Source: Clostridia bacterium (GTDB taxonomy: Bacteria > Bacillota > Clostridia > Oscillospirales > CAG-272). Taken from it: a stretch of 6,236 nucleotides of DNA. A program made the translations under genes and the position numbers. The stretch spans positions 1 to 6,236 of the forward strand of contig JAGBXH010000199.1 of NCBI GenBank assembly GCA_017629395.1, written 5' to 3'. The notes under the pieces were generated by a model, which was not told the origin of the DNA, ran no database searches, and saw only the letters and a program-made list of their open reading frames with translations. Positions 1-5,799 of this stretch are shown one piece after another. Each line of letters starts with the position of its first letter. The first letter of the stretch is position 1.

Positions 1-2
1 AT

Positions 3-92
3 AACGACGGCGGCATTATCGTCAGCGTTTCCCTTTCCAAGAGTGCTTACGAGCAACAGCAGCAGGAAAGCGAATCCGCATCTGCACAATAA
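3..92 (+). CDS. 3' end of an unrecognised protein (partial)
   Basis: The window opens inside a reading frame that runs 29 codons to a TAA at 90-92. The visible C-terminus starts with a short beta-like stretch (GGIIVSVSLS) and ends in a polar tail with four glutamines followed by Glu, Ser and Ala residues (QQQQESESASAQ), which looks like a disordered end. I do not recognise the family. This frame is preferred because it stops 8 nt before a perfect hairpin at 101-136, whereas the neighbouring open frame reads through that hairpin. It lies on the same strand as the lipoprotein gene at 273, 180 nt away, but that gene has its own promoter, so they are probably separate units. Confidence 0.6.
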   Translation, partial: NDGGIIVSVSLSKSAYEQQQQESESASAQ

Positions 93-100
93 TATCCGAA

Positions 101-136
101 ATCATGGGAGATCCGCACAAGAGGATCTCCCATGAT
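101..136 (+). terminator. Perfect 14-bp hairpin after the first gene
   Basis: Positions 101-114 are perfectly complementary to 123-136, leaving an 8-nt loop (GCACAAGA). The hairpin starts 8 nt after the stop codon, as a terminator should. No clear run of T follows (GTATTTAGTG), so it may be a weak intrinsic terminator or a 3'-end stabilising structure. Confidence 0.55.
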
Positions 137-174
137 GTATTTAGTGTGATAATTGTAACATTACATGCAAATCA

Positions 175-202
175 TTGCCAAAGCACAAAAAATTCTTATA
201 TT
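175..202 (+). promoter_or_regulatory. Promoter for the beta-helix lipoprotein gene
   Basis: A TTGCCA -35 box (175-180) and a TATATT -10 box (197-202) are separated by 16 bp. This would place the transcript start near 209 and give a leader of roughly 64 nt. A second -10-like TATACT lies at 230-235 but has no convincing -35 box. Two GGTCA direct repeats (203-207 and 214-218) lie 11 bp apart, one helical turn, between the two. This is a sequence-only prediction. Confidence 0.5.
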
Positions 203-231
203 GGTCAAAATTCGGTCATATTATCATTGTA

Positions 232-247
232 TACTGTATAAACAGTA
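232..247. promoter_or_regulatory. Operator-like dyad TACTGT-N4-ACAGTA
   Basis: The perfect inverted repeat TACTGTATAAACAGTA has 6-bp arms and a 4-nt spacer. It lies in the leader of the lipoprotein gene and overlaps the alternative -10 box at 230-235. The GT-N4-AC core is compatible with GntR-type operators. The outer halves resemble the E. coli LexA box, but the spacer is 4 nt instead of 8. The regulator is unknown. Confidence 0.4.
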
Positions 248-272
248 ACTTCCCCGAAAGGAGATCTGCTAT

Positions 273-1193
273 ATGATAAAAATTATTGCATTGATACTTA
301 CCGCGCTGCTCGCGCTTTCCTGTCTTGTCCTTTCCGCATGCTCGGGCGAGACAGTAGACCCCGGACAGACCAACACGCCCGGTGGCTCGGTGGCGGATAA
401 CCAGCCCACACCCGACAGTCTGATAGACAGTGTGATCACCTTCAGCGGTACAACCTACACCGCAACCGACGCTTCCGCGCTGCGTGTAGACGGCTCGGCG
501 CTTGCCATTACCAAGGGCGGCACCTACGAGATCTGCGGCACGCTGGAAAACGGTCAGATCATCGTCGAGGTCACCAAGGCAGAAAAGGTCACGCTTATTC
601 TCAACAACTTCACAGGTCACAACGAGTCCTCTGCAGTCATTTGGGTCAAGTGTGCGGACAAGGTTTACATTGAAGCCAAGGCAGGCACGACCAATACCCT
701 GACCGACGGCGCAACCTACGTTTTTGAAAATCCCGCAGACACCAAGCCCAACGCCTGCATTTACGCAGCGGACGACCTTTCCATCAAGGGCAGCGGCACG
801 CTGATCGTTACGGGTAACTATAACAACGCCATCGGCTGTAAGAACGACCTCTCTATCAACAACTGTAAGCTGACCGTCAAGGCGGTCAACAACGCGCTCA
901 AGGGCAACGACAGCGTAACCATCAAGGGCAACGCAGAGGTGCTGGTTGAGGGTGCAGATGACGCTATCAAGGCAGATTCGCTGGACGTTGGCAAGGGATT
1001 CGTAACTGTAACAGAGAACGCAAAGGTCACCGTGTACTGTGAGGATGATGCGCTGCAATCCACGCAGTTGATCACCGTCACCACCGGTGCAACCGTTACC
1101 ACCTACGCCAAGGGCAACAGCGTTAACTGCGATGGCTCGGTTGAAATCGGCGAGGGATGCCTGTTTGAAAACGTTCCCGAGGGCGCGCAATAA
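273..1193 (+). CDS. Secreted lipoprotein with Cthe_2159-type carbohydrate-binding beta-helix
   Basis: The 306-residue product begins with a lysine, a hydrophobic segment (about residues 4-22) and the lipobox LSAC with Cys23, so it should be an outer-surface lipoprotein. A Pro/Thr/Gly linker (about 26-50) precedes a parallel beta-helix domain (about 55-300). The helix shows a ladder of [ND][ND]A[IL] turn motifs at residues 184, 206, 229 and 258, spaced 22-29 residues apart. This layout fits the Cthe_2159 family, beta-helix proteins of Clostridia known to bind plant polysaccharides and calcium. The acidic turns could be calcium sites (inference). Binding rather than catalysis is likelier; a lyase activity cannot be excluded. 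The start is fixed by AAAGGAGAT ending 7 nt before the ATG. It has its own promoter and terminator and converges on the minus-strand operon. Confidence 0.85.
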   Translation: MIKIIALILTALLALSCLVLSACSGETVDPGQTNTPGGSVADNQPTPDSLIDSVITFSGTTYTATDASALRVDGSALAITKGGTYEICGTLENGQIIVEVTKAEKVTLILNNFTGHNESSAVIWVKCADKVYIEAKAGTTNTLTDGATYVFENPADTKPNACIYAADDLSIKGSGTLIVTGNYNNAIGCKNDLSINNCKLTVKAVNNALKGNDSVTIKGNAEVLVEGADDAIKADSLDVGKGFVTVTENAKVTVYCEDDALQSTQLITVTTGATVTTYAKGNSVNCDGSVEIGEGCLFENVPEGAQ

Positions 1194-1203
1194 CGCACGT
1201 ATC

Positions 1204-1238
1204 ACAAAAAGACGCTTCGTAATGAAGCGTCTTTTTGT
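1204..1238. terminator. Bidirectional intrinsic terminator
   Basis: Positions 1204-1218 pair perfectly with 1224-1238 (15 bp) around a 5-nt loop (GTAAT). The stem has an A-run on one side and a T-run on the other, so each strand gives a GC-rich stem followed by TTTTTGT. It sits 10 nt after the lipoprotein stop and 2 nt after the DAHP synthase stop, and serves both convergent transcripts. Confidence 0.93.
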
Positions 1239-1240
1239 TA

Positions 1241-2269
1241 TTAAATTTGTTCCGCAAGCTCCAGGATCAGCCGCTCGGTCTTCTCCCAGCCAAGGCAGGG
1301 GTCGGTGATGGATTTGCCGTACACACCGCCGCCCACACATTGCGCACCGTCCTCGATATAACTCTCGATCATCAGACCCTTGACAAATGCACGCATTTGC
1401 GCCGACGCACAACGGGTACGCACGACCTCCTTGGCAATATCTGCTTGCAGCAGGCATTGCTTGCCCGAATTGGCATGATTGGTGTCCACCACCACGGCAG
1501 GCAGCTGCAATTCTCTCTTGGCATACTCCTCGTACAAGCCCTCCAGATGCTGCTCGCTGTAATTGGGCACACTCTGCCCCTGCTTATCCACGTATCCGCG
1601 CAAAATCGCATGCGCATAAGGGTTTCCCTTACTGACGACCTCCCAGCCTCTGTAAATAAAGGCGTGGGGGTGCTGCGCTGCCTCGACGGAATTGAGCATG
1701 ACCGAAAGATCCCCGCCCGTGGGATTTTTCATGCCACAAGGAATATCCAGCCCGCTTGCCACCAATCTGTGATGCTGATCCTCCACGCTGCGCGCACCGA
1801 CGGCAACGTAGGAAAGCAGGTCGGACAGGTAGCGGTGGCTCTCGGGATACAGCATCTCATCCGCTGTGGGAAGTCCCGTTTCGGAGAGCACCTTCATATG
1901 CAGCGAGCGAATGGCTACGATGCCCTTGAGCAGATCGGGCTCGCTCTTGGGATCCGGCTGGTGCAGCATGCCCATATATCCCTGCCCCACAGTGCGCGGC
2001 TTGTTCGTATACACGCGCGGCACAAAGACCATCTTGTCTTCCACCTGCTCCTGCAATCTTGCAAGTCTGCCAACGTAATCCAGCACGGGGGCTTCGGCAT
2101 CCGCAGAGCAAGGACCGATGACTAACAGCAGCTTATCGCTCTTGCCCGTAAAAATATCCTTGATCTGTGCATCGCGCTGCGCCTTGATCGCTGCAGTTGC
2201 GTCGGTCAAGGGATACATCTCCTTGATATCCTTGGGAATGGGCAGCTTGCGTCTGAAGACCATATTCAT
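1241..2269 (-). CDS. aroF: 3-deoxy-7-phosphoheptulonate synthase (class I DAHP synthase)
   Basis: Condenses phosphoenolpyruvate with erythrose 4-phosphate to DAHP, the committed step of the shikimate pathway, in the cytosol. The 342-residue protein is close to E. coli AroF/G/H in length. Visible motifs are GPCSAD (52-57), RVYTNKPRT (85-93), GARSVEDQHHR (158-168), VDTNHANSGKQ (261-271), MIESYIEDG (300-308) and YGKSITDPCLGWE (317-329). The four metal ligands map to Cys54, His265, Glu302 and Asp323. The start at 2269 is supported by an AGGAG at 2280-2284; a second ATG two codons later is too far from it. The start overlaps the chorismate mutase stop as ATGA, indicating translational coupling. 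It is the last gene of the operon. The paralog and effector (Phe, Tyr or Trp) cannot be assigned, so the symbol is generic. Confidence 0.96.
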   Translation of the reverse strand: MNMVFRRKLPIPKDIKEMYPLTDATAAIKAQRDAQIKDIFTGKSDKLLLVIGPCSADAEAPVLDYVGRLARLQEQVEDKMVFVPRVYTNKPRTVGQGYMGMLHQPDPKSEPDLLKGIVAIRSLHMKVLSETGLPTADEMLYPESHRYLSDLLSYVAVGARSVEDQHHRLVASGLDIPCGMKNPTGGDLSVMLNSVEAAQHPHAFIYRGWEVVSKGNPYAHAILRGYVDKQGQSVPNYSEQHLEGLYEEYAKRELQLPAVVVDTNHANSGKQCLLQADIAKEVVRTRCASAQMRAFVKGLMIESYIEDGAQCVGGGVYGKSITDPCLGWEKTERLILELAEQI

Positions 2270-2586
2270 ATGCTTGCATCTCCTTCCGTCAAGGCAGCGT
2301 CGATAACAGCATCATCCCCAAGCAAGCGCAGCTGGTACTCGCGCGAAAGCTGAAGAATGTGCTGCAAAAATTGCAGATACGAATCCCTGTACTCCTCTTG
2401 TACCAAGGCACAGTTACGCTCGATCAAGGCGCGCTCGCGCGCACCGTCAAGCACGGGCATGCCCGTGTCTTTTTTATAGGCAGCCACGCGCCCTACCGCC
2501 TGCATACGGCGGCAAAACAGCGCAGCCATCTCGGCATCAATGCTGCCGATCTCCTCTCTTGCCTGCAATAATACTTTTTCGTCCAT
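2266..2586 (-). CDS. aroQ: Chorismate mutase, AroQ class
   Basis: Rearranges chorismate to prephenate, the branch point to Phe and Tyr. The 106-residue all-helical protein matches the monofunctional AroQ fold. Active-site residues align with the E. coli mutase domain at a constant offset of -1: Arg10, Arg27, Lys38, Asp47, Arg50 and Glu51. A later Ser81 and Gln85 match Ser84 and Gln88. The start at 2586 is chosen because AAGGGTGA lies just upstream and the known N-terminal helix begins there. An upstream in-frame ATG at 2667 would add 27 unrelated residues inside murQ. It begins 4 nt after the murQ stop, and its stop overlaps the next gene's start. In B. subtilis an AroQ domain is fused in front of DAHP synthase; here the same order exists as two genes. 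Confidence 0.93.
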   Translation of the reverse strand: MDEKVLLQAREEIGSIDAEMAALFCRRMQAVGRVAAYKKDTGMPVLDGARERALIERNCALVQEEYRDSYLQFLQHILQLSREYQLRLLGDDAVIDAALTEGDASI

Positions 2587-2590
2587 GTTA

Positions 2591-3433
2591 TCACCCTTGT
2601 ATTTTTTGCACCGCTGTGCGGATATCTCCGTACGCATCAATTGCCTGCTCGGCAGTCTGCGCGTCACAGCCCGTCAGCTCGCAGATGATGCGAATGCAAC
2701 GCAATCTCAGCTTTTGGTTGGTAGGGCGCACGTTGATCATGAGATTGCCCATGACCTTGCCCGTTTTGATCATTGCGCCCGTGGAAAGCATATTGAGCAC
2801 CAGCTTTTGCGCCGTGCCCGCCTTGAGTCTTGACGAGCCTGTAATAACCTCCGCTCCCACGACGGGGGCAATGGTCACATGGCAAAGCGGATGCATGCGG
2901 CTTGCGGGATTGCACGTCACGCCCACGGGAATGGCACCGAGCTCGCTAGCCTTGGTCAACGCTCCCAGCACGTAGGGCGCACCGCCCGACGCGGAAAGTC
3001 CAACCACCACGTCACCCGCGCACACGCCGTCCGCAACCAAATCGGCAGCCCCGCGCTCAAAATTGTCCTCTGCGCCCTCGGACGCGCGGAACATCGCATC
3101 CTCGCCGCCTGCAATAATACCGCGCACCAAGCGATAATCCACCCCAAAGGTGGGAGGACACTCGGAGGCATCCAGCACGCCCAGTCGCCCCGACGTGCCC
3201 GCGCCCACGTAAACAAGATGCCCCCCCGATTCCAGCGCAGCCGCGATCAGGTCGATCGCCCTTGCGATATGCTCCGCCTCTGCGGCAACGGCATCCTCGA
3301 CTACGCGGTTTTCCTCTGCCATGAGCTTGACCATGTCAAGTGTGGACAGCTTGTCTATTTCGGTCGTGCGCGCGTTACGCGCCTCGGTATTGAGCTTTTG
3401 ATAATCGGGGCGAACGTTACTTACTTGACTCAT
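2591..3433 (-). CDS. murQ: N-acetylmuramic acid 6-phosphate etherase (MurQ)
   Basis: Cleaves the lactyl ether of MurNAc 6-phosphate to give GlcNAc 6-phosphate and D-lactate in peptidoglycan recycling. Motifs are TEARNART (16-23), the SIS-fold sugar-phosphate signature GAGTSGRLGVLDASECPPTFG (77-97, shown in part as GAGTSGRLG and ECPPTFG), EGAED (119-123) and SSRLKAGTAQKLVLNM (200-215). The catalytic glutamates Glu83 and Glu114 of E. coli correspond to Glu91 and Glu122. The protein has 280 residues against about 300 normally: it ends at the GDIRTAV region and lacks the final helical segment of roughly 25 residues. The start at 3433 has GAGGAG 5 nt upstream, overlapping the stop of the preceding gene. 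No MurP transporter, MurR regulator or MurNAc kinase is visible nearby. Confidence 0.96.
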   Translation of the reverse strand: MSQVSNVRPDYQKLNTEARNARTTEIDKLSTLDMVKLMAEENRVVEDAVAAEAEHIARAIDLIAAALESGGHLVYVGAGTSGRLGVLDASECPPTFGVDYRLVRGIIAGGEDAMFRASEGAEDNFERGAADLVADGVCAGDVVVGLSASGGAPYVLGALTKASELGAIPVGVTCNPASRMHPLCHVTIAPVVGAEVITGSSRLKAGTAQKLVLNMLSTGAMIKTGKVMGNLMINVRPTNQKLRLRCIRIICELTGCDAQTAEQAIDAYGDIRTAVQKIQG

Positions 3434-3442
3434 GATAACTCC

Positions 3443-4258
3443 TCAATCCTTGGGAATAAACCCTTCAAAAATAATACCATCGCGCCCATCCGCAGGAATT
3501 TCACTCTGTGCGCGAACCGTCCACACGAACACGGGAGCGCGGAACACATGCTTGCAGAGCAGCAGCGAGGGGTTGCGCGCGCTGTCCTGTCCGCGCGCCA
3601 AAAAGTGCGGACGCGCCAGCACGTTGGTAAGCAATGCGGTGATCAGACGGTAGACCACCTTTTTATACCCTTTCCCGTTATTGAGATTGCAGAACAGCTG
3701 CCCGCGCACCACGTCGGGGCGGTTCTTTCTGTACCAGCGCACCAAGAGCGGATTGAACGATTCAATCATATAGTCGCCCTTGTACGCAGACAGAATTTCA
3801 TTTGCTACGGGGCACAGCCCTGTCGCGGTGGATTCCCCCTTGAGCTCGACTAACAGCGGCACGCGTCCATCCACCAGGCAAAGCAGCTCTTCCAGGGTGG
3901 GGATCTGCTGATCCGTCCCCTTCAAGCGCAGCTCGCGAAGCTGTGCCAGAGTCATTTGCTCGATCTTTCCGTCCACGCCGCACATGCGCGTCAGCGTGTC
4001 GTCGTGGAACACCACTACGTGACCGTCGCTCGTCTTATGAATATCAAACTCAATGCCGTAGCCCGCATCCACCGCCTTTTGGAAAGCGGCAAGCGAGTTT
4101 TCGGGAGAGGCTTGATCCCACAGTCCGCGATGGGCAAATTTTTTGCCGTATTGGGTCATATCCACGCGTCTTGCGGGCTTGATCATGTAAAGATAGATAG
4201 CAGCGGCAAGCAGCAACACGCCGCCTGCAATACAAATCACCCATACGTAAGGAGGCAT
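3443..4258 (-). CDS. Membrane-anchored glycerophosphodiester phosphodiesterase
   Basis: Hydrolyses glycerophosphodiesters to glycerol 3-phosphate and an alcohol; the true substrate could be a deacylated phospholipid or a teichoic-acid-like polymer. From the start at 4258 the protein has 271 residues. One transmembrane segment spans about residues 5-26 and is followed by basic residues, which suggests an N-terminal anchor; its topology is not certain. The TIM-barrel GDPD domain shows HRG (43-45), PEN with Glu53, EFD (Glu70 and Asp72), HDDTLTR with His85, PTLEE (120-124) and ELK with Glu138. The 4258 start is chosen over an in-frame ATG at 4348 because GGAGGTG lies 5 nt upstream and the longer version would overlap the Nudix gene by about 88 nt. 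It starts 2 nt after the Nudix stop. Confidence 0.92.
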   Translation of the reverse strand: MPPYVWVICIAGGVLLLAAAIYLYMIKPARRVDMTQYGKKFAHRGLWDQASPENSLAAFQKAVDAGYGIEFDIHKTSDGHVVVFHDDTLTRMCGVDGKIEQMTLAQLRELRLKGTDQQIPTLEELLCLVDGRVPLLVELKGESTATGLCPVANEILSAYKGDYMIESFNPLLVRWYRKNRPDVVRGQLFCNLNNGKGYKKVVYRLITALLTNVLARPHFLARGQDSARNPSLLLCKHVFRAPVFVWTVRAQSEIPADGRDGIIFEGFIPKD

Positions 4259-4260
4259 AC

Positions 4261-4815
4261 TCACACCTCCCCTGCGCGACGCAGCTTTTCGAATTTTGCA
4301 CGCAGCACGCAAGCCTGGGTCTTGGAGTCCGGCACCTCGCCACGACAAATGCGGTCAACCAGCTCATCAAGCGGGATGCGCTCCACCTCAATAAACTCGT
4401 CCTCGTCAAGATCGGTCTCGCCAAAGGTCAATCCCTCTGCCATGTACATATGAATGACCTCGTCAATCAGCGCGGGCGTGGTGTACAGAGGTCCAAGATA
4501 AGTCAGCTTCTCGCAAGAAGCACCCGTTTCCTCGCGCAGCTCGCGCAAAGCCGCCTCGGTGGGGTCTTCATCGGGCGCATCCAGCTTGCCCGCGGGAATT
4601 TCCAACACCATCTTGCGATGCGCGTATCTGTATTGCTTGACGCAAATAACCTCATCCCGGTCGGTCAGGGGCACAATACAAACGGCACCTACGTGCTTGC
4701 AGTATTCGCGGAAGCCCGTATTGCCGTCGGGCAGCAGAATATCATCACGGTACAGGTGCAGCACCTTGCCGTCAAAGATCAGCTCACTGTGCAGTTGCTT
4801 TTCGGTATAATCCAT
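4261..4815 (-). CDS. Nudix hydrolase, ADP-ribose/ADP-sugar pyrophosphatase type
   Basis: Likely splits ADP-ribose or a related nucleoside diphosphate sugar into AMP and a sugar phosphate. The 184-residue protein has the ADP-ribose pyrophosphatase layout: a short beta-rich N-terminus, LEIPAGKLD, the Nudix box (residues 76-98, ending RELREETG) and the downstream TPALIDEVIHMYMAE segment with Glu119. The Nudix box carries one extra residue between its Gly and first Glu compared with the textbook spacing. The start at 4815 follows GGGAGAG at a suitable distance and agrees with the predicted promoter. An in-frame ATG at 4953 would add 46 residues spanning the divergent promoter and tcdA start, so it is rejected. 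This is the first gene of the operon. The exact substrate is not determinable. Confidence 0.92.
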   Translation of the reverse strand: MDYTEKQLHSELIFDGKVLHLYRDDILLPDGNTGFREYCKHVGAVCIVPLTDRDEVICVKQYRYAHRKMVLEIPAGKLDAPDEDPTEAALRELREETGASCEKLTYLGPLYTTPALIDEVIHMYMAEGLTFGETDLDEDEFIEVERIPLDELVDRICRGEVPDSKTQACVLRAKFEKLRRAGEV

Positions 4816-4830
4816 GGTATCTCTCCCATC

Positions 4831-4873
4831 TTTGTAATCAATATTATTATACATGATATTACAAAATTTGTAA
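4831..4873. promoter_or_regulatory. Operator-like TTTGTAA half-sites in the divergent promoter
   Basis: A 15-bp dyad TTACAAAATTTGTAA (4859-4873) has perfect 7-bp arms around one central base. A third TTTGTAA half-site lies at 4831-4837. The dyad covers most of the -35 box of the minus promoter and sits 5 bp from the -35 box of the plus promoter. The lone half-site falls about at the minus-strand transcript start. This arrangement suits a repressor acting mainly on the operon. The regulator is unknown. Confidence 0.5.
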
Positions 4874-4874
4874 A
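4846..4874 (-). promoter_or_regulatory. Promoter of the five-gene operon
   Basis: Read on the minus strand, a TTTACA -35 box (4874-4869) and a perfect TATAAT -10 box (4851-4846) are separated by 17 bp. Transcription would start near 4839, leaving a leader of about 24 nt before the Nudix start, too short for an attenuator or riboswitch. Confidence 0.82.
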
Positions 4875-4878
4875 GGGC

Positions 4879-4907
4879 TTGCGAGAAAGAAAAAAATGTG
4901 ATACAAT
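4879..4907 (+). promoter_or_regulatory. Promoter of tcdA
   Basis: A TTGCGA -35 box (4879-4884) and a TACAAT -10 box (4902-4907) are 17 bp apart, and a TGA just before the -10 gives an extended -10 (TGn) element. The start would be near 4914, 22 nt before the ATG. The two divergent -35 boxes are only 4 bp apart. Confidence 0.8.
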
Positions 4908-4935
4908 AAAGGCACAACTTCTGTGAGGTGATAAA

Positions 4936-5652
4936 ATGGATTTTGGACAGCATACGCGCTCCGTACCGCTGCTTGGCGAGGACGGCTTATCGAAATTAAA
5001 AAATGCCAAGGTAGCCGTTTTCGGCATTGGCGGAGTTGGAGGACATTTGTGTGAAGCCCTTGCACGCGCAGGCGTGGGAGAGCTGCATCTGTTTGATAAG
5101 GACACGGTATCCTTGACCAATATCAACCGCCAGGCGGTCGCGCTGCATTCTACCGTGGGGCTGCCCAAGGTGGAGGTCATGCGCGCACGCATTGCGGACA
5201 TCAATCCCGATTGCCGCGTATTTGCAAACCAAGTGTTCTATACGCCCGAGCAAGCGGACGAATACGACCTTTCCGCATACGATTATATTGCAGACGCCAT
5301 TGACACCATAGGTGCAAAGGTAGAGCTGATCTGCCGCGCCAAGGCAGCAGGTACTCCCATCATTTCGGCAATGGGTGCCGGGAATAAGCTTGATCCCTCT
5401 GCGTTCCGTATAGCCGACCTCTCCAAAACGCAGGTATGCCCGCTTGCCAAGATCATGCGCCGCGAGCTGGGCGCGCGCGGCATCCGGCATTTGACCGTGG
5501 TGTATTCCGAGGAAAAGCCGCAGCCCTCACGCTTGCCCGCCGAATACGGCAAGCACGTCCCCGCCTCGCTTTCCTTCGTGCCCTCCGCCATGGGGCTGAT
5601 TATGGCAGGAAAGATCGTGTGCGACCTGACCGACACACACGCACAATTCTGA
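4936..5652 (+). CDS. tcdA: tRNA threonylcarbamoyladenosine dehydratase (TcdA/CsdL)
   Basis: An E1-like enzyme that uses ATP to convert t6A at position 37 of ANN-decoding tRNAs to its cyclic form. The 238-residue protein shows the family order: an N-terminal helix with RSVPLLGEDGL, the nucleotide-binding GIGGVGG (30-36), DKDTVSLTNINRQ (54-66), DAIDT (120-124), MGAGNKLDP (146-154), KTQVCPLAKIMR (164-175) with Cys168, and a C-terminal SFVPSAMGLIMAG. This pattern separates TcdA from ThiF, MoeB and HesA. The start is set by GAGGTGAT just upstream of the ATG. It is transcribed alone, divergently from the operon. The partner proteins CsdA and CsdE known from E. coli are not in the window. Confidence 0.94.
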   Translation: MDFGQHTRSVPLLGEDGLSKLKNAKVAVFGIGGVGGHLCEALARAGVGELHLFDKDTVSLTNINRQAVALHSTVGLPKVEVMRARIADINPDCRVFANQVFYTPEQADEYDLSAYDYIADAIDTIGAKVELICRAKAAGTPIISAMGAGNKLDPSAFRIADLSKTQVCPLAKIMRRELGARGIRHLTVVYSEEKPQPSRLPAEYGKHVPASLSFVPSAMGLIMAGKIVCDLTDTHAQF

Positions 5653-5707
5653 AAGACACAATCATACAAAGGGCATTTAGATTGGGCTGCGAAAATAGCG
5701 GAATAAT

Positions 5708-5748
5708 AGCAGGAATTTGTTCGATTTTGAGCAGCTTCCTGCTTTTTT
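5708..5748 (+). terminator. Intrinsic terminator of tcdA
   Basis: AGCAGGAA (5708-5715) pairs with TTCCTGCT (5736-5743), an 8-bp stem with a 20-nt loop, followed by a run of six T (5743-5748). It lies 55 nt after the tcdA stop. The long loop is unusual; part of it can pair with an upstream segment instead (see findings). Confidence 0.75.
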
Positions 5749-5799
5749 ATGCAATGTAGCAAATTTCGTTGCCGCATTTGCGTCATAAATCCATTCTAT

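Noticed and set aside
1..144. Alternative frame from the left edge reading through the hairpin at 101-136
   Set aside because: It translates a perfect terminator-like hairpin; the frame ending at 92 stops properly before it.
234..245. LexA SOS box in the lipoprotein leader
   Set aside because: CTGT and ACAG are separated by 4 nt, not the 8 nt of the E. coli site, and the gene has no link to DNA repair.
216..1457. 413-codon open frame antisense to the beta-helix lipoprotein gene
   Set aside because: It crosses the strong bidirectional terminator, overlaps the end of DAHP synthase, has no ribosome-binding site that I can see, and its repetitive look mirrors the beta-helix repeats on the real strand.
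1235..2125. 296-codon plus-strand frame over the DAHP synthase gene
   Set aside because: It begins in the terminator region and is opposite a gene with every catalytic motif; its Cys/His/Arg-rich translation is typical of a shadow frame in GC-rich DNA.
2587..2667. N-terminal extension of chorismate mutase from an ATG at 2667
   Set aside because: The 27 extra residues do not resemble AroQ, would lie within murQ, and the ATG at 2586 has a better-placed ribosome-binding site.
2879..3853. 324-codon plus-strand frame over murQ and the GDPD gene
   Set aside because: It spans two well-supported opposite-strand genes and shows no recognisable motif or ribosome-binding site.
4816..4953. N-terminal extension of the Nudix protein from an ATG at 4953
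   Set aside because: It would include the operon promoter itself and overlap the start of tcdA.
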